NCBI RefSeq assembly: GCF_023630705.1
Contig: NZ_JALQEM010000028.1
Span: 1-64,000, forward strand
DNA: 64,000 nucleotides
Direction of reading: 5' to 3'
Source: Caballeronia sp. GAFFF1
GTDB lineage: Bacteria > Pseudomonadota > Gammaproteobacteria > Burkholderiales > Burkholderiaceae
A program made the position numbers and the translations under genes. Positions 27,302-37,190 of the stretch are shown piece after piece. Below the pieces are notes generated by a model. The model made no database searches, had not been told where the DNA came from, and was given only the letters and a program-made list of their open reading frames with translations. Positions within the stretch are counted from its first letter, which is position 1. Each line of letters opens with the position of its first letter.

Positions 27302-30250
27302 TCAACCGCCCGGAACGCCTTCCTCCACGAGCAACGCCACCGGCATCACGCCGAGCACGTCGCGCACGAACAAGCGCTCGCCGTCGGCCTTCGGCGCGTT
27401 GGGACTGAGCCAGTCGAAGAGCGCGCGCGAATGCAGCGCTTCCGGCAGCACGATCGACGTATCGCCCCAGACCGAAGGCTCGACCAACGGCACATCGCGC
27501 TTATCGCCGAGCAACCGCGCCGCATGCCGCGTCGCGACGACGATCGCATACGCGCTGCCCGCATGCCGCGCATAGGCGATCACATGTTTCGCGTGTTCGC
27601 CCTGCACGGTGAGCGGCACGTAATCGCCCTGCGCGAACAACGACTCGCAGTGCTTGCGCAGCGCCAGCGCGCGCCGCACCAGCCCGAGCTTCACGCGGCC
27701 GTCGCGCCAGTTTTCCATCTGTTCGGACGGCGGGCCTTTCTCGTCGATCTCTTCGAGCCACTTGCGGCGCAGCGCGTAATCCACCGGACGCCGATTGTCC
27801 GGATCGACGAGACTGAAATCCCACAGCTCGGTGCCTTGATACAGGTCCGGCACGCCCGGCGATGTGAGCCGCAAGAGCGTCTGCTGGAAGCTGTCGATGG
27901 CGCCGAGCGGCCCAAGACGCTCGACGAACTTCGATAGCTCCTGAAGAAAGCCGCTGCGGCGCTGCGGCGCGACGATATCGAACAGGAAGTCGCGGCACGC
28001 CTGCTCGTAAGCCTCGTCGGGCGCGAACCAGCTCGTGCGCAGCTTGCCTTCGCGCAATGCCTTCAGTTGCCATTGCGCGACGCGTTCGGCGAGTTCCTGC
28101 ACGCCCGCTTCGTCGTCCGGCGAGAGCGTGAGCGGCCAGCAGCCGACGAGCGTCTGATACAGCATCGATTCGGCGGCGGGACCGGGCGCCCAGTCGTGGC
28201 TGTCGCTCGTCTCGTTGTGGCCGCCGTTCGGGCCGCGCCGCAACGGTGCGTTCAGCGTGGACCACGCCTTCTGCGTCGCGGCCCATTCGTCGGGAATCTC
28301 GCTCAATGCGGCGATGCGCGCGCGCACGTCCTCGCCGCGTTTGTGGTCGTGCGTCGCGGTGCAGAGCATCGCGTGCGGGAAGGTTGCGAGGCGCTCGCGA
28401 TTGGCCTTGTGGAACTCTTCGAGCGACAGCGAAAACTCGCCTGGATCGGCGCCCACTTCGTTGCGCGAGATGAGGCGCCCATAGCGATAGCACGCGGTAT
28501 CCTCGACCGCCTTCGCCGCGACAGGCGAGGTGAGTTGCGAGAACAACGTCTGCGCCGCCCGCCGCTGCGATCCCGCGGATGCCTGCGGATTCTGATTCGG
28601 GTTCTGGCCTTGACCCGCGTGAACCTGCGCGTGATTGCGGTCGCGATTGCGTTCGGCTGCGCGATCTCGCTGACGGTCGTTCTTGTCGCCGCGCTCGTGC
28701 TGCGCGCCGTCGTCGGGCAGTTTGCCGCCGAGCCATTGCGCGACCTGATCGAGTATCTGGTGGTCCGCATGCGCGAGCGACGCGCGCGCGGCCTCCAGCG
28801 CCTTCGAGAAGTACCGGTCGTCCTCGGCACTGCGCACGCCGCCGACCGGATAAATGCGATACACCGGAAAATGCACGACGAGTTCCGCCACCACGCGGCG
28901 AATCGACGTGAACGTGTAATCGCGCGTGGTCTGCGCGTCGCGTGCAATGCGATGCAGCGCCCGCGTCACGCGATCCAGTTCCGCCGACAGATTCTCCGCG
29001 AGAATCTTGCGGCGCGCGATCAGCGCTTCGTCCGAGAATTCGCTGCTCTTGCCAGTAAGTTCGGCCCACAGCTTGGCAAGCGGCTCCGCGCCCGCCGGAT
29101 CATGCAGCAGCGCGCCGACGTCGTTCATGAAGTCGTAGCCGGTCGTGCCGTCCACCTGCCAGTCGCGGCGCAGAGGCTCGCCGCGCGCCAGAATCTTCTC
29201 GACGACGAAATACGTGTGGCCATTGCCGTCGCGCAACGCTTCGGGCCGCTCCGCCGACAATTCTTCGAGCCGCGCGCGCAGGCGCTGGCAATACTCGCGC
29301 GGTTCCGCGAGACCATCGACGTGATCGATCCGAACGCCGTCGATCAGCCCTTCGGTGAAGAGCCGGAAAATCAGAGCATGCGATGCCTCGAACACTTCTG
29401 GCCGCTCGACGCGCACGCCGCCCAATGTGCTCACGTCGAAGAAGCGCCGCCAGTTCACTTCGTCCGCCGCCGTGCGCCACCATGCGAGCCGGTAGTGCTG
29501 GCGCTCCAGCAGCCGGTGCAGACGCTCGCGGCCCGCCGGCGTTTGCGGCGAATGCGCGGCGAGCACCGCTTCGATCGCGGCCCGGCCGCCATCCGTATTC
29601 GCGATGGTCGCGAGCGCCGTGCGCGCGTCGGCGGCGCGCGGCTGATCGACGGGCTGCGTCGTCAGGCCGGCGAAGCGTTGCGCAAGCTCGGGCGCTTCCT
29701 GAAGCACGGCGGGGTAATCCACCGGACATACCGGGAACACATGCGAGTAATACTCGATGACGAAGCGCCCTTCCTCCTGACGATACGCGAGCTTGATCTT
29801 GCCGCCTTGCAGCTCTTCGCCGTAAGCCGCGCCGAGAAAAGGCGCGAGCACCTTGCCGCGCAGCGCGGGATCAGGCGAGTGCCAGTCGACATCGAAGAAG
29901 CGCGCATGCGCCGCGTGGCGTCCCCATTCGAGGATGTCCTGCCACCAGGCGTTCTCCGATCCGCCGACGCCCATGTGGTTCGGCACGACGTCGACGATCA
30001 GTCCCATGTCATGCGCGCGCAGCTTCTCGACGAAGCGGCGCAAGCCTTCTTCGCCGCCGAGCTCGGGGTTGACCTTCGTGTAGTCGACGGTGTCGTAGCC
30101 GTGCGTGGAACCGGAGGTCGCGGTCGTGATCGGCGACGCATACGCGTGGCTCACCCCGAGCGACGCGAAGTAGTCCACTTGCGCGGCGGCGTCGTCGAAG
30201 GTGAAGTCCTTGTGAAGCTGAAGCCTTAGCGTGGAGCGCGGTACGGTCAT
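27302..30250 (-). CDS. treY: malto-oligosyltrehalose synthase with a low-complexity insertion
   Basis: Converts the reducing-end maltose unit of alpha-1,4-glucan into a trehalose unit, which TreZ then releases. The 982-residue GH13 protein has region I VDVVPNHMG (87-95), nucleophile Asp309 in GVRIDHVDGL and acid/base Glu351 in VVEKILARGEP. Typical TreY proteins are 700-930 residues. The excess here is a hydrophilic insert at about residues 513-563, rich in Asp, Arg, Asn and Gln (HERGDKNDRQRDR, GQNPNQNPQ). It lies just before SQLTSPVAAKAVEDTACYRY, where the frame resumes normally. The start overlaps the malQ stop (ATGA). Last gene of the glucan operon. Confidence 0.95.
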   Translation of the reverse strand: MTVPRSTLRLQLHKDFTFDDAAAQVDYFASLGVSHAYASPITTATSGSTHGYDTVDYTKVNPELGGEEGLRRFVEKLRAHDMGLIVDVVPNHMGVGGSENAWWQDILEWGRHAAHARFFDVDWHSPDPALRGKVLAPFLGAAYGEELQGGKIKLAYRQEEGRFVIEYYSHVFPVCPVDYPAVLQEAPELAQRFAGLTTQPVDQPRAADARTALATIANTDGGRAAIEAVLAAHSPQTPAGRERLHRLLERQHYRLAWWRTAADEVNWRRFFDVSTLGGVRVERPEVFEASHALIFRLFTEGLIDGVRIDHVDGLAEPREYCQRLRARLEELSAERPEALRDGNGHTYFVVEKILARGEPLRRDWQVDGTTGYDFMNDVGALLHDPAGAEPLAKLWAELTGKSSEFSDEALIARRKILAENLSAELDRVTRALHRIARDAQTTRDYTFTSIRRVVAELVVHFPVYRIYPVGGVRSAEDDRYFSKALEAARASLAHADHQILDQVAQWLGGKLPDDGAQHERGDKNDRQRDRAAERNRDRNHAQVHAGQGQNPNQNPQASAGSQRRAAQTLFSQLTSPVAAKAVEDTACYRYGRLISRNEVGADPGEFSLSLEEFHKANRERLATFPHAMLCTATHDHKRGEDVRARIAALSEIPDEWAATQKAWSTLNAPLRRGPNGGHNETSDSHDWAPGPAAESMLYQTLVGCWPLTLSPDDEAGVQELAERVAQWQLKALREGKLRTSWFAPDEAYEQACRDFLFDIVAPQRRSGFLQELSKFVERLGPLGAIDSFQQTLLRLTSPGVPDLYQGTELWDFSLVDPDNRRPVDYALRRKWLEEIDEKGPPSEQMENWRDGRVKLGLVRRALALRKHCESLFAQGDYVPLTVQGEHAKHVIAYARHAGSAYAIVVATRHAARLLGDKRDVPLVEPSVWGDTSIVLPEALHSRALFDWLSPNAPKADGERLFVRDVLGVMPVALLVEEGVPGG

Positions 30251-32454
30251 GGTGTTTCGGATTTGGGTGTGTCTGAGTTGTCAGGGCGCACGGCGCGCTT
30301 GCGGGCTGAATCGACGGCGAGCAGACGGTCGCGGAACGCATCGTCGTTCATCATCTCGTCCACCGGCAGCGCGAGACGACGCCTCCAGTTCGGATGCTCG
30401 TCGATGGAACCGGGCAGATTCGGCTGCTCCACGAGTCCGAGCAGGTCTTCGAGCGGATACGTGACGAGCGGCGCGGGCGTCATGCCGACGAAGGCCAACG
30501 CCTCGTCCACCGGCGCGTTGTCGACGGAAGGCGGCGGGACATCCTTCGGCGCAATGCCGGCTTCCTGAAACGCCTGCCACAGATGCCCGCGATCCACGCC
30601 GCGCTCTTCCATCGCCGCCTCGACCGGATCGCGGCCATCGGCGCGCGCCATCGTCTGGCCGATCTTCGAGCGCCATTCGATGTCTTCGCCGCGCCACCAT
30701 CCGTTGACGGTCGGCAGGTCGTGCGTCGTCGTCGTTGCGGTCACGCCATCGCTCCATTCGCCCGGCGGCTTGAATCCTTCGCCATCCTGAGCACGTTCGA
30801 ACCAGAGTACCCGTATGCCTAGCAAACCCTGCTCCTGCAAGCGCTCGCTGAAACCCGGCGGCACGGTGCCGAGGTCTTCGCCGACCACGATCGCGCGATG
30901 CCGCCACGATTCCAGCGCGATCAGCCGCAACAGGTCTTCGAACGGATAGCGCAGATACGCGCCGTCTTTTGCGCTTTCGCCTTCGGGCACGAGCCACAGC
31001 CGGCGCAGCCCGAGAATATGGTCGATGCGGATGCCGCCCGCGTGCGCGAACGCGGCGCGCAGCATGTCGATGAACGCGGCGAAGCCCTGCATGCGCATGG
31101 CGCGCGGCGAGAACGTCGTGAGTCCCCACGATTGCCCGGCCTGATTGAAAAGGTCGGGCGGCGCGCCGACGGAAACGCCCGTCAGCATGTCATCGCGATA
31201 CGACCATGCGTGACTGCCCGCGCTATCGCAGCCGACGGCGAGATCCGCCACGAGTCCGACCGCCATGCCCGCATCGCGCGCGGCGTGCTGGGCGTGCGCG
31301 AGTCCCTTGGCCGCGAGCCATTGCGTGAAGAGATAGAAGTCCACTTCGCGCCGATGCGCTTCAGCGAACGCGGCCACCGCTTCGCTGCGCGGGTCGCGCA
31401 GTTCATCGGGCCAGTCGCGCCAGTGGCCTCCGCCGTTCTGCGCGATCTGTTCCGCTTGCAGCGCCTCGAAGCGCGCGTGGTCTAAGAGCGCGCGGCCGCC
31501 TTTCTCGACGAACGTTGCAAAGTCCTTCGCGAACGGCGAATCGTCGTCTTGCGAGAAGCCGTCGAAGAGGGCGCGCAGCACGGCCACGCGCGCCTTCATC
31601 GCACGCGGCCAGTCGATCAGCGGTAGTCCTTCGAGCGCGGCGAGTTCATCGGCGACGCCGGCTTTCTCGATCGCGGCGCGCGCAGCCGGCGCGCCCAGCA
31701 CGGCGGCCGGATCGATATGCGCGATGTTGACGAAGAGCCGCGACGACGGCGAGTACGGGCTGCACTTGTTCGGCTCGGCGGTGAACATGGCGTGCATCGG
31801 GCTGATGGCGAGCGCATGACTGCCTTGCTTCGCCGCCTGCGTCGCGAGCGATGCCAGCGCGGTGAAGTCGCCCACGCCGCCGTCGCCGTTGCGGCGCAAG
31901 CCATACACTTGCGCGGCGATGCCCCAGAGCGGCGGCGCGACTTCAGCGTCGTCGGCGTCGTCATGCAACGCGCGCCATGCGTCATCGACCGTATAGCAGC
32001 GCGTCGGCGCGACGGCGAGCGTCGTGCGGTGGTCGTTGATGACGAGCGTGTGATAGCCCGGCTCGGCAATCGGCGCGAGCAGCGCGGTCTCGCCTTTGGG
32101 CGACGTGAAGCGCCCGTCGATGATCTCGCCGTTCTCCAGCTCGACGCGATAACGCGCGCCTGACTTCGCCGCCGCCGCCGGCAGCGCGATGCCGCGGTCC
32201 ACTTCCGCCGTGATGAGCGGCGGCAGCTTGCGGCCGCTCATTTCGGCATCGACGGCGGCCATGCTTTGCTTGATCTGCGTGGCGTTGCCACACGGCAGGC
32301 CGAGCTTTTCGAGCAGGATGCGCAGCGTGTTTTCCGGCACGCGCTGCGTCTTCTTGTGCGCGTCCTGCCACTCGACTTCGAAGCCCGCGCGCTCGGCGAG
32401 GGTTTCGATCGACGAGCGCGGGCGCTCACTTTGGCCTTGATTCGCGGCGGTCAC
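30247..32454 (-). CDS. malQ: 4-alpha-glucanotransferase (amylomaltase), long form
   Basis: Transfers alpha-1,4-glucan segments between acceptors and produces longer chains usable by TreY. The 735-residue GH77 protein has an N-terminal beta-rich extension (1-200) like E. coli MalQ. Its catalytic domain carries the nucleophile Asp in GGIRIDHILGLRRLW, the acid/base Glu in VVGEDLGTVP, and TTHDLPTVNGWW. It starts with GTG 32454, overlapping the treZ stop. The overlaps on both sides show a tightly coupled treZ-malQ-treY unit. Confidence 0.95.
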   Translation of the reverse strand: MTAANQGQSERPRSSIETLAERAGFEVEWQDAHKKTQRVPENTLRILLEKLGLPCGNATQIKQSMAAVDAEMSGRKLPPLITAEVDRGIALPAAAAKSGARYRVELENGEIIDGRFTSPKGETALLAPIAEPGYHTLVINDHRTTLAVAPTRCYTVDDAWRALHDDADDAEVAPPLWGIAAQVYGLRRNGDGGVGDFTALASLATQAAKQGSHALAISPMHAMFTAEPNKCSPYSPSSRLFVNIAHIDPAAVLGAPAARAAIEKAGVADELAALEGLPLIDWPRAMKARVAVLRALFDGFSQDDDSPFAKDFATFVEKGGRALLDHARFEALQAEQIAQNGGGHWRDWPDELRDPRSEAVAAFAEAHRREVDFYLFTQWLAAKGLAHAQHAARDAGMAVGLVADLAVGCDSAGSHAWSYRDDMLTGVSVGAPPDLFNQAGQSWGLTTFSPRAMRMQGFAAFIDMLRAAFAHAGGIRIDHILGLRRLWLVPEGESAKDGAYLRYPFEDLLRLIALESWRHRAIVVGEDLGTVPPGFSERLQEQGLLGIRVLWFERAQDGEGFKPPGEWSDGVTATTTTHDLPTVNGWWRGEDIEWRSKIGQTMARADGRDPVEAAMEERGVDRGHLWQAFQEAGIAPKDVPPPSVDNAPVDEALAFVGMTPAPLVTYPLEDLLGLVEQPNLPGSIDEHPNWRRRLALPVDEMMNDDAFRDRLLAVDSARKRAVRPDNSDTPKSETP

Positions 32455-34346
32455 GAGCGTTGTCCTTCAGTCGGTTCGAAGCGGCGCGCGTCGTGCGCGG
32501 TCGCGTATTCGTTCACTTCGCCGGTCAGCCACGCGACGAACGTGCGGCTGCCCAGTTCGCCTTCTGCCGTGCGATCCTGCGCGCGCGGCGGCGTCTCGAA
32601 GATCACCTTGCCCTGTGGCGCATCGGAAAGCGCGACCGGCGCATCGGCCAGATTCAGCGCGATGGTGAGCGTCTCGCCGTCGCCGAGCTTCCAGCGCGCG
32701 ACGAGCGCCTTCTCGCCGAGCACGTTCGCGCCGAGCGCCTTCGCGCCTTTCAGACGCGGCGTGATGAGCTTCGCGCGCACCGTCAGCCCCGAGCGATAGA
32801 AATGCAGCCATTCGAGGCGATCGAGTTCGTCTTCCTTGTTCGCGATGTTCGGCGAGGACATCTCGAAGGTGCGCTTTTCGTTCGGATCGGGAATCTGCGC
32901 GCGGCGCTTTTCATCCGTGAAAGCGGAAAACTTTGCGAACTCCTTGCGGCGTCCTTCGCGCACGGCGTCGGCCAGTTCATCGTGATAGTCGGTGAAGAAC
33001 AGGAACGGCTGCTTCGAGCCGTATTGCTCTTCCATGAAAAGCATCGGGATTTGCGGCGACAGCAGCAGAAGGCCGGTGGCCGCGTAGAGCGATTCGTCGT
33101 CGGTCAGCGCGCGCAGGCGGTCGCCCATCGCGCGGTTGCCGACCTGATCGTGATTCTGCAGAAACATGACGAAGGCCGTGGGCGGCAAGTGACCGCTGGG
33201 TTCGCCGCGCGGCGCGCCGTCGTGAATCGGCGACGGATCGCCCTGATACACGAAGCCTTCGGACAGTACGCGCGCGAGCTTTTGAATGGGCTCTTCCGCA
33301 TACGCGCCGTAGTAGCTTTCGTTTTCGCCCGTGAGCAGCACGTGCAGCGTGTTATGCGCGTCGTCGCTCCACTGCGCGTTGAAGTGGTTCTCCAGCAGGC
33401 TCGCCGTGTTGTGCTCGTTCTCGAGCACGAGATGCACGTGACGTCCCGCTTCCACGGAACTGCGCACGCGGTCCGCGAGTTCGCGCAGCCATTCGTCGTC
33501 GTTGATCGCGTGCACCGCGTCGAGGCGCAGTCCGTCGAAACGGTACTCGTTGAGCCAGTACAGTGCGTTGTCGAAGAAGAAGTCGCGTACTTGCGGACGC
33601 TCGAAGTCGATTGCCGGGCCCCACGGCGTGTTCACGCCTTCGCGGAAGAAGGTCTTCGCGTAGGCATGCAGATAGTTGCCGTCCGGGCCGAAGTGGTTGT
33701 AGACCACATCGAGAAAGACCATGAGACCTAAGCCATGCGCGGTGTCGATCAACTGCTTGAGTTCTTCCGGACGGCCATATGCCGAATCGGGCGCATACGG
33801 CAGCACGCCGTCATAGCCCCAGTTGCGCGTGCCGGAGAAGTCGTTGAGCGGCATCAGTTCGATGGCCGTGACGCCGAGTTGCGCGAGTTCCGGCAGACGC
33901 GCGGTAACGCCCGCGTAGCCGCCCATCGCGCCGACGTGCAGCTCGTAGAGCACGGTCTCTTCCCACGGCCGGCCGTGCCAGTTGGTATTCGTCCAGCGAT
34001 AGGCGCGCGGATCGACCACTTCGCTCGGACCGTGCACGTCCTGCGGCTGAAAGCGCGAGGCCGGATCGGGCACGGCGAGGTCCGCATCCAGACGATAGCG
34101 ATACAGCGTGCCCGCGCCGCCATCGGCTTCGGCTTCGAACCATCCGTCGCCGGCCGGCTGCATATCGACGAGGTCGGGCGTCGTGTTGCCGGGGCGCTGA
34201 ATCTCCACTTGAACGTGGTCGCGGGATGGCGCCCAGAAGCGAAAGCGCGTGCGCGGATTGTCGCCCGCCGCGCCGGTGAGATGCGCGCCGAAAGGAAGGC
34301 AATGCGCGTGTTGATGCTGATGAGGATCGATCGGACGTTCGGACAT
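32451..34346 (-). CDS. treZ: malto-oligosyltrehalose trehalohydrolase
   Basis: Hydrolyses the trehalosyl end formed by TreY and releases trehalose. The 631-residue GH13 enzyme has an N-terminal CBM48-type domain (FRFWAPSRDHVQVEIQ) and a barrel. Catalytic elements are DVVYNHFGPDGNYLH, the nucleophile in FDGLRLDAVHAI, the acid/base in HLVLENEHN, and FLQNHDQVGNRAMG. The His-rich N-terminus (DPHQHQHAHCLPFGAHL) is the natural substrate-entry GA(H) motif preceded by a short tail. 82 nt separate it from glgX upstream. Confidence 0.95.
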   Translation of the reverse strand: MSERPIDPHQHQHAHCLPFGAHLTGAAGDNPRTRFRFWAPSRDHVQVEIQRPGNTTPDLVDMQPAGDGWFEAEADGGAGTLYRYRLDADLAVPDPASRFQPQDVHGPSEVVDPRAYRWTNTNWHGRPWEETVLYELHVGAMGGYAGVTARLPELAQLGVTAIELMPLNDFSGTRNWGYDGVLPYAPDSAYGRPEELKQLIDTAHGLGLMVFLDVVYNHFGPDGNYLHAYAKTFFREGVNTPWGPAIDFERPQVRDFFFDNALYWLNEYRFDGLRLDAVHAINDDEWLRELADRVRSSVEAGRHVHLVLENEHNTASLLENHFNAQWSDDAHNTLHVLLTGENESYYGAYAEEPIQKLARVLSEGFVYQGDPSPIHDGAPRGEPSGHLPPTAFVMFLQNHDQVGNRAMGDRLRALTDDESLYAATGLLLLSPQIPMLFMEEQYGSKQPFLFFTDYHDELADAVREGRRKEFAKFSAFTDEKRRAQIPDPNEKRTFEMSSPNIANKEDELDRLEWLHFYRSGLTVRAKLITPRLKGAKALGANVLGEKALVARWKLGDGETLTIALNLADAPVALSDAPQGKVIFETPPRAQDRTAEGELGSRTFVAWLTGEVNEYATAHDARRFEPTEGQRS

Positions 34347-34428
34347 GATTGAGTGCCAGGTTTGCTTGTCGCATTGCCTACGGTGGAGCGTGCCGCGCGA
34401 GCCTCGACGTCGTGCGTCCGACGTGGCG

Positions 34429-36654
34429 CTACTGCGTCGAATCGGTCTCGTGTGGCCGGTTCGACGGCAACGTGCCGGGGTCCGGCGGCAGCGCGGTCAG
34501 AAGTCGCGGGCCCTGATGCGCGCCCGCCATCCAGACAGCCTGCCAGTCCGCTTGGCCCGACGGCTGCGCCAGCAGCACGACGATGCTATGCGCTTCCAGC
34601 TGCAGTTCGCTGCCCACGAGCGGCCGTTCGACGGCGTCAGGTTCCGCGCTGTCTAGCAGCACGTTCCATTCCAAGTGCGGCGCGGGCGGCGCGAACGCGA
34701 GCGGGCTCGCGGAGCCGTTGATCATGATGAGGATGACGTCGATTTCGCTGTGGACGCCGGGTCCCGCGCGACGCAAAGTCAACGCGCGGCCTTCGGGGTC
34801 CTGCCATGCTTCGATGGCGAGCGCGTTGCCGCGTTCGTCGAACCAGCTGACGTCGTACAGGCCGGGCAGCACTTCGCGGTCGCCGTACAGAAAGCGCGTT
34901 TCACGCAGCACCGGGTATTTTTTGCGCAGCGCGATCACGCGCGCGACGAACTCTGTCATCTCGACGCCGCGCGGGCTTTGCGCCGCTTCCCAGTCCATCC
35001 ACGACAACTCGTTGTCCTGACAGTACGCGTTGTTGTTGCCGCGCTGGGTGCGAAGAAATTCGTCGCCGCCCAGGATCATCGGCGTGCCGAGCGAGAGCAG
35101 CGTCGTGGCGATCATCGAACGCGCGAGACGCGCGCGGATGTCGAGGATCTTCGGGTCCTCGGTCGGGCCTTCCACGCCCCAGTTCGCGCTGCAATTTTCG
35201 TTGTGGCCGTCGTTGTTGCCTTCCTGATTCGCTTCGTTGTGCTTGTGCGTATAGGCGGTCACGTCGGCGAGCGGGAAGCCGTCGTGCGACGCGACGAAGT
35301 TGACCGACGCCCACGGCTTGCGAAAGCGCCGGTTGAAGAGTTCCGCCGAGCCCGTGAGACGCGCGGCGAGATCGGGCCGCATGCCGGCGTCGCCGCGCCA
35401 GAAGCGCCGCACGCCGTCGCGGAACTTGTCGTTCCATTCCGCGAAGCCCGGGGGATGATTGCCGACCTGATAGCCGTCGGGCCCGATATCCCACGGCTCG
35501 GAAATGAGCTTGCGCGTGGAGAGAATCGGATCTTGCCGAATGGCGTCGAAAAAGCCGGAGCCCGGATCGAAGCCGTGGCCTTCGCGCCCGAGCGTGACGC
35601 CGAGATCGAAACGAAAACCGTCGATGTTGAACGCGGTGCACCAGTAGCGCAGCGAATCCATCACCATTTGCAGCACCCGCGGATGCGAGAGATTCACGGT
35701 GTTGCCGCAGCCGGTCTCGTTGATGTAATGCCGTTCGTCGCCGGGAATTAGACGATAGTAGCTGGCGTTGTCGAGCCCGCGCCACGACAGCGTCGGCCCG
35801 AGTTCGCTGCCTTCGCACGTGTGGTTGTAGACGACATCGAGTATTACTTCGATGCCTGCCGCATGCAGTTGCCGCACGGCGATGCGCATTTCGTTGAGCC
35901 GATGCGTGGACAGATACGTGGGCTCGGGCGCGAAGAACGCGGCGGTGTTATAGCCCCAGTAATTGCGAAGGCCGCGCTCGATGAGGAAGCGGTCGTTCAG
36001 AAACGCGTGCACCGGCAGGAACTCGACGGCCGTGATACCGAGCTTCTGCAAGTGCTCGATGAACCACGGCGAGGAGAGCGCCGCGAACGTGCCGCGTTCG
36101 TGCTGACGGATATCGCCGCGCAGCATGGATGCGCCGCGCACGTGCGTTTCGTAGATGATGGTTTCGCCCCAGGGCGTATCGGGGCGCACGTCGCGGGACC
36201 AGTCGAAGGCGTCGTCGGTGACGATGCACTTGGGCATGGCGGGCGCGGAATCGCGGCGGTCCATCGACATGTCGAGCCGGTTCGAATGCACGCGATAACC
36301 GAAGAGCGCATCGGACCATCGCCACGGGCCGACGAGCTTCTTCGCGTACGGGTCGAGCAGCAGCTTGTGCGGATTGAAGCGATGCCCGTGCTGCGGCTGA
36401 TACGGCCCGTGCGCGCGAAAGCCGTACACGGTGCCGGGATGCGCGCCTGGCAGATAGCCGTGCCAGATTTCGTCGGTGCATTCGGGCAGGTCGAAGCGCA
36501 TCAACTCCTTGCGGCCGGTGCTGTCGAAGAGACACACCTCGATGCGGTGCGCGTTCGACGAGAACACGGCGAAGTTGACGCCCAAACCGTCCCAGTTGGC
36601 TCCGAGCGGGTACGGAGCGCCCGGGAGCAACTTTTCGGGGAGTGCGTTTGGCAT
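34429..36654 (-). CDS. glgX: glycogen debranching enzyme GlgX
   Basis: Isoamylase-type enzyme cutting alpha-1,6 branches, mostly short stubs. The 741-residue protein has an N-terminal CBM48 domain (YPLGANWDGLGVNFAVFSSN) and the GH13 motifs DVVYNHTCEGSELGPTLSW, nucleophile FNIDGFRFDLGVTLG, acid/base LISEPWDIGPDGYQVG and NFVASHDGFPLAD. It supplies linear chains to MalQ/TreY. Upstream (glgB side) is a ~800-nt gap containing a large inverted repeat. Confidence 0.96.
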   Translation of the reverse strand: MPNALPEKLLPGAPYPLGANWDGLGVNFAVFSSNAHRIEVCLFDSTGRKELMRFDLPECTDEIWHGYLPGAHPGTVYGFRAHGPYQPQHGHRFNPHKLLLDPYAKKLVGPWRWSDALFGYRVHSNRLDMSMDRRDSAPAMPKCIVTDDAFDWSRDVRPDTPWGETIIYETHVRGASMLRGDIRQHERGTFAALSSPWFIEHLQKLGITAVEFLPVHAFLNDRFLIERGLRNYWGYNTAAFFAPEPTYLSTHRLNEMRIAVRQLHAAGIEVILDVVYNHTCEGSELGPTLSWRGLDNASYYRLIPGDERHYINETGCGNTVNLSHPRVLQMVMDSLRYWCTAFNIDGFRFDLGVTLGREGHGFDPGSGFFDAIRQDPILSTRKLISEPWDIGPDGYQVGNHPPGFAEWNDKFRDGVRRFWRGDAGMRPDLAARLTGSAELFNRRFRKPWASVNFVASHDGFPLADVTAYTHKHNEANQEGNNDGHNENCSANWGVEGPTEDPKILDIRARLARSMIATTLLSLGTPMILGGDEFLRTQRGNNNAYCQDNELSWMDWEAAQSPRGVEMTEFVARVIALRKKYPVLRETRFLYGDREVLPGLYDVSWFDERGNALAIEAWQDPEGRALTLRRAGPGVHSEIDVILIMINGSASPLAFAPPAPHLEWNVLLDSAEPDAVERPLVGSELQLEAHSIVVLLAQPSGQADWQAVWMAGAHQGPRLLTALPPDPGTLPSNRPHETDSTQ

Positions 36655-36790
36655 GATTGGTTTTTTTGAGCTTCGCTCAGGGGTGCATGGGTTTTTGCGG
36701 GTTGCCCGGTTATTTCTTTGTCGGGGAACGTGTTCTCGTGTCGGTCTGTTAGCTGCGCCAATCTTCGGGGCTGGTCGGCTTCTTTCTTCG

Positions 36791-37019
36791 TGGAACTTGT
36801 TCTCGTGTCGGTCTATTTGCGTTGCCCCTCCCCGGGGCGGGGGTCACTTTCTTTGCTGCTGCAAAGAAAGTAACCAAAGAAAGCAGCTTTTCTTGGCCCG
36901 CAGCAACACGAGCGTGGTCACTTCGCAGCAAGGCATTGGCACTCAGTTTGAATCAACCCTGAATCACCCTCCACGCCCGCTGAACACCACGTCCTCCGAG
37001 CCCCTTGGCTCGTCAAAAC
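36791..37019 (+). repeat. left arm of a ~230-bp imperfect inverted repeat
   Basis: Reads GTTGCCCCTCCCCGGGGCGG at 36821, then an 11-bp hairpin ACTTTCTTTGC-TGCT-GCAAAGAAAGT (36846-36871), TAACCAAAGAAAGCAGCTTT, TGGCACTCAGTT, TGAATCACC and CGAGCCCCTTGGCTCGT. The same blocks in the same order appear in reverse complement at 37191-37424, with scattered mismatches and small indels. Similar CTTTCTTTGCTGCTGCAAAGAAAG-type sequences recur between genes in Burkholderia-group genomes as far as I remember; that is not verified here. Confidence 0.85.
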
Positions 37020-37190
37020 CTTCGGGAACATCGCTCATGTTGTTCCTCTCATGTTGCCCAGGCCAAACCGTCGAGCACGCGGCGTGGGTTCCGCGCGACA
37101 GACGCTGCACGCGTTGAACCTGGACAAGCACGCGACGCCGTTCGACACCGGCACTCCCTTTCATGCAAGCGACACGCACAAACACGCGTC

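Noticed and set aside
28562-28714. A frameshift in treY at the low-complexity segment
   Set aside because: The same frame continues into conserved TreY sequence on both sides, so it is an in-frame insertion.
28067-30229. A 720-codon plus-strand frame opposite treY
   Set aside because: Composition and lack of motifs mark it as an antisense shadow of treY.
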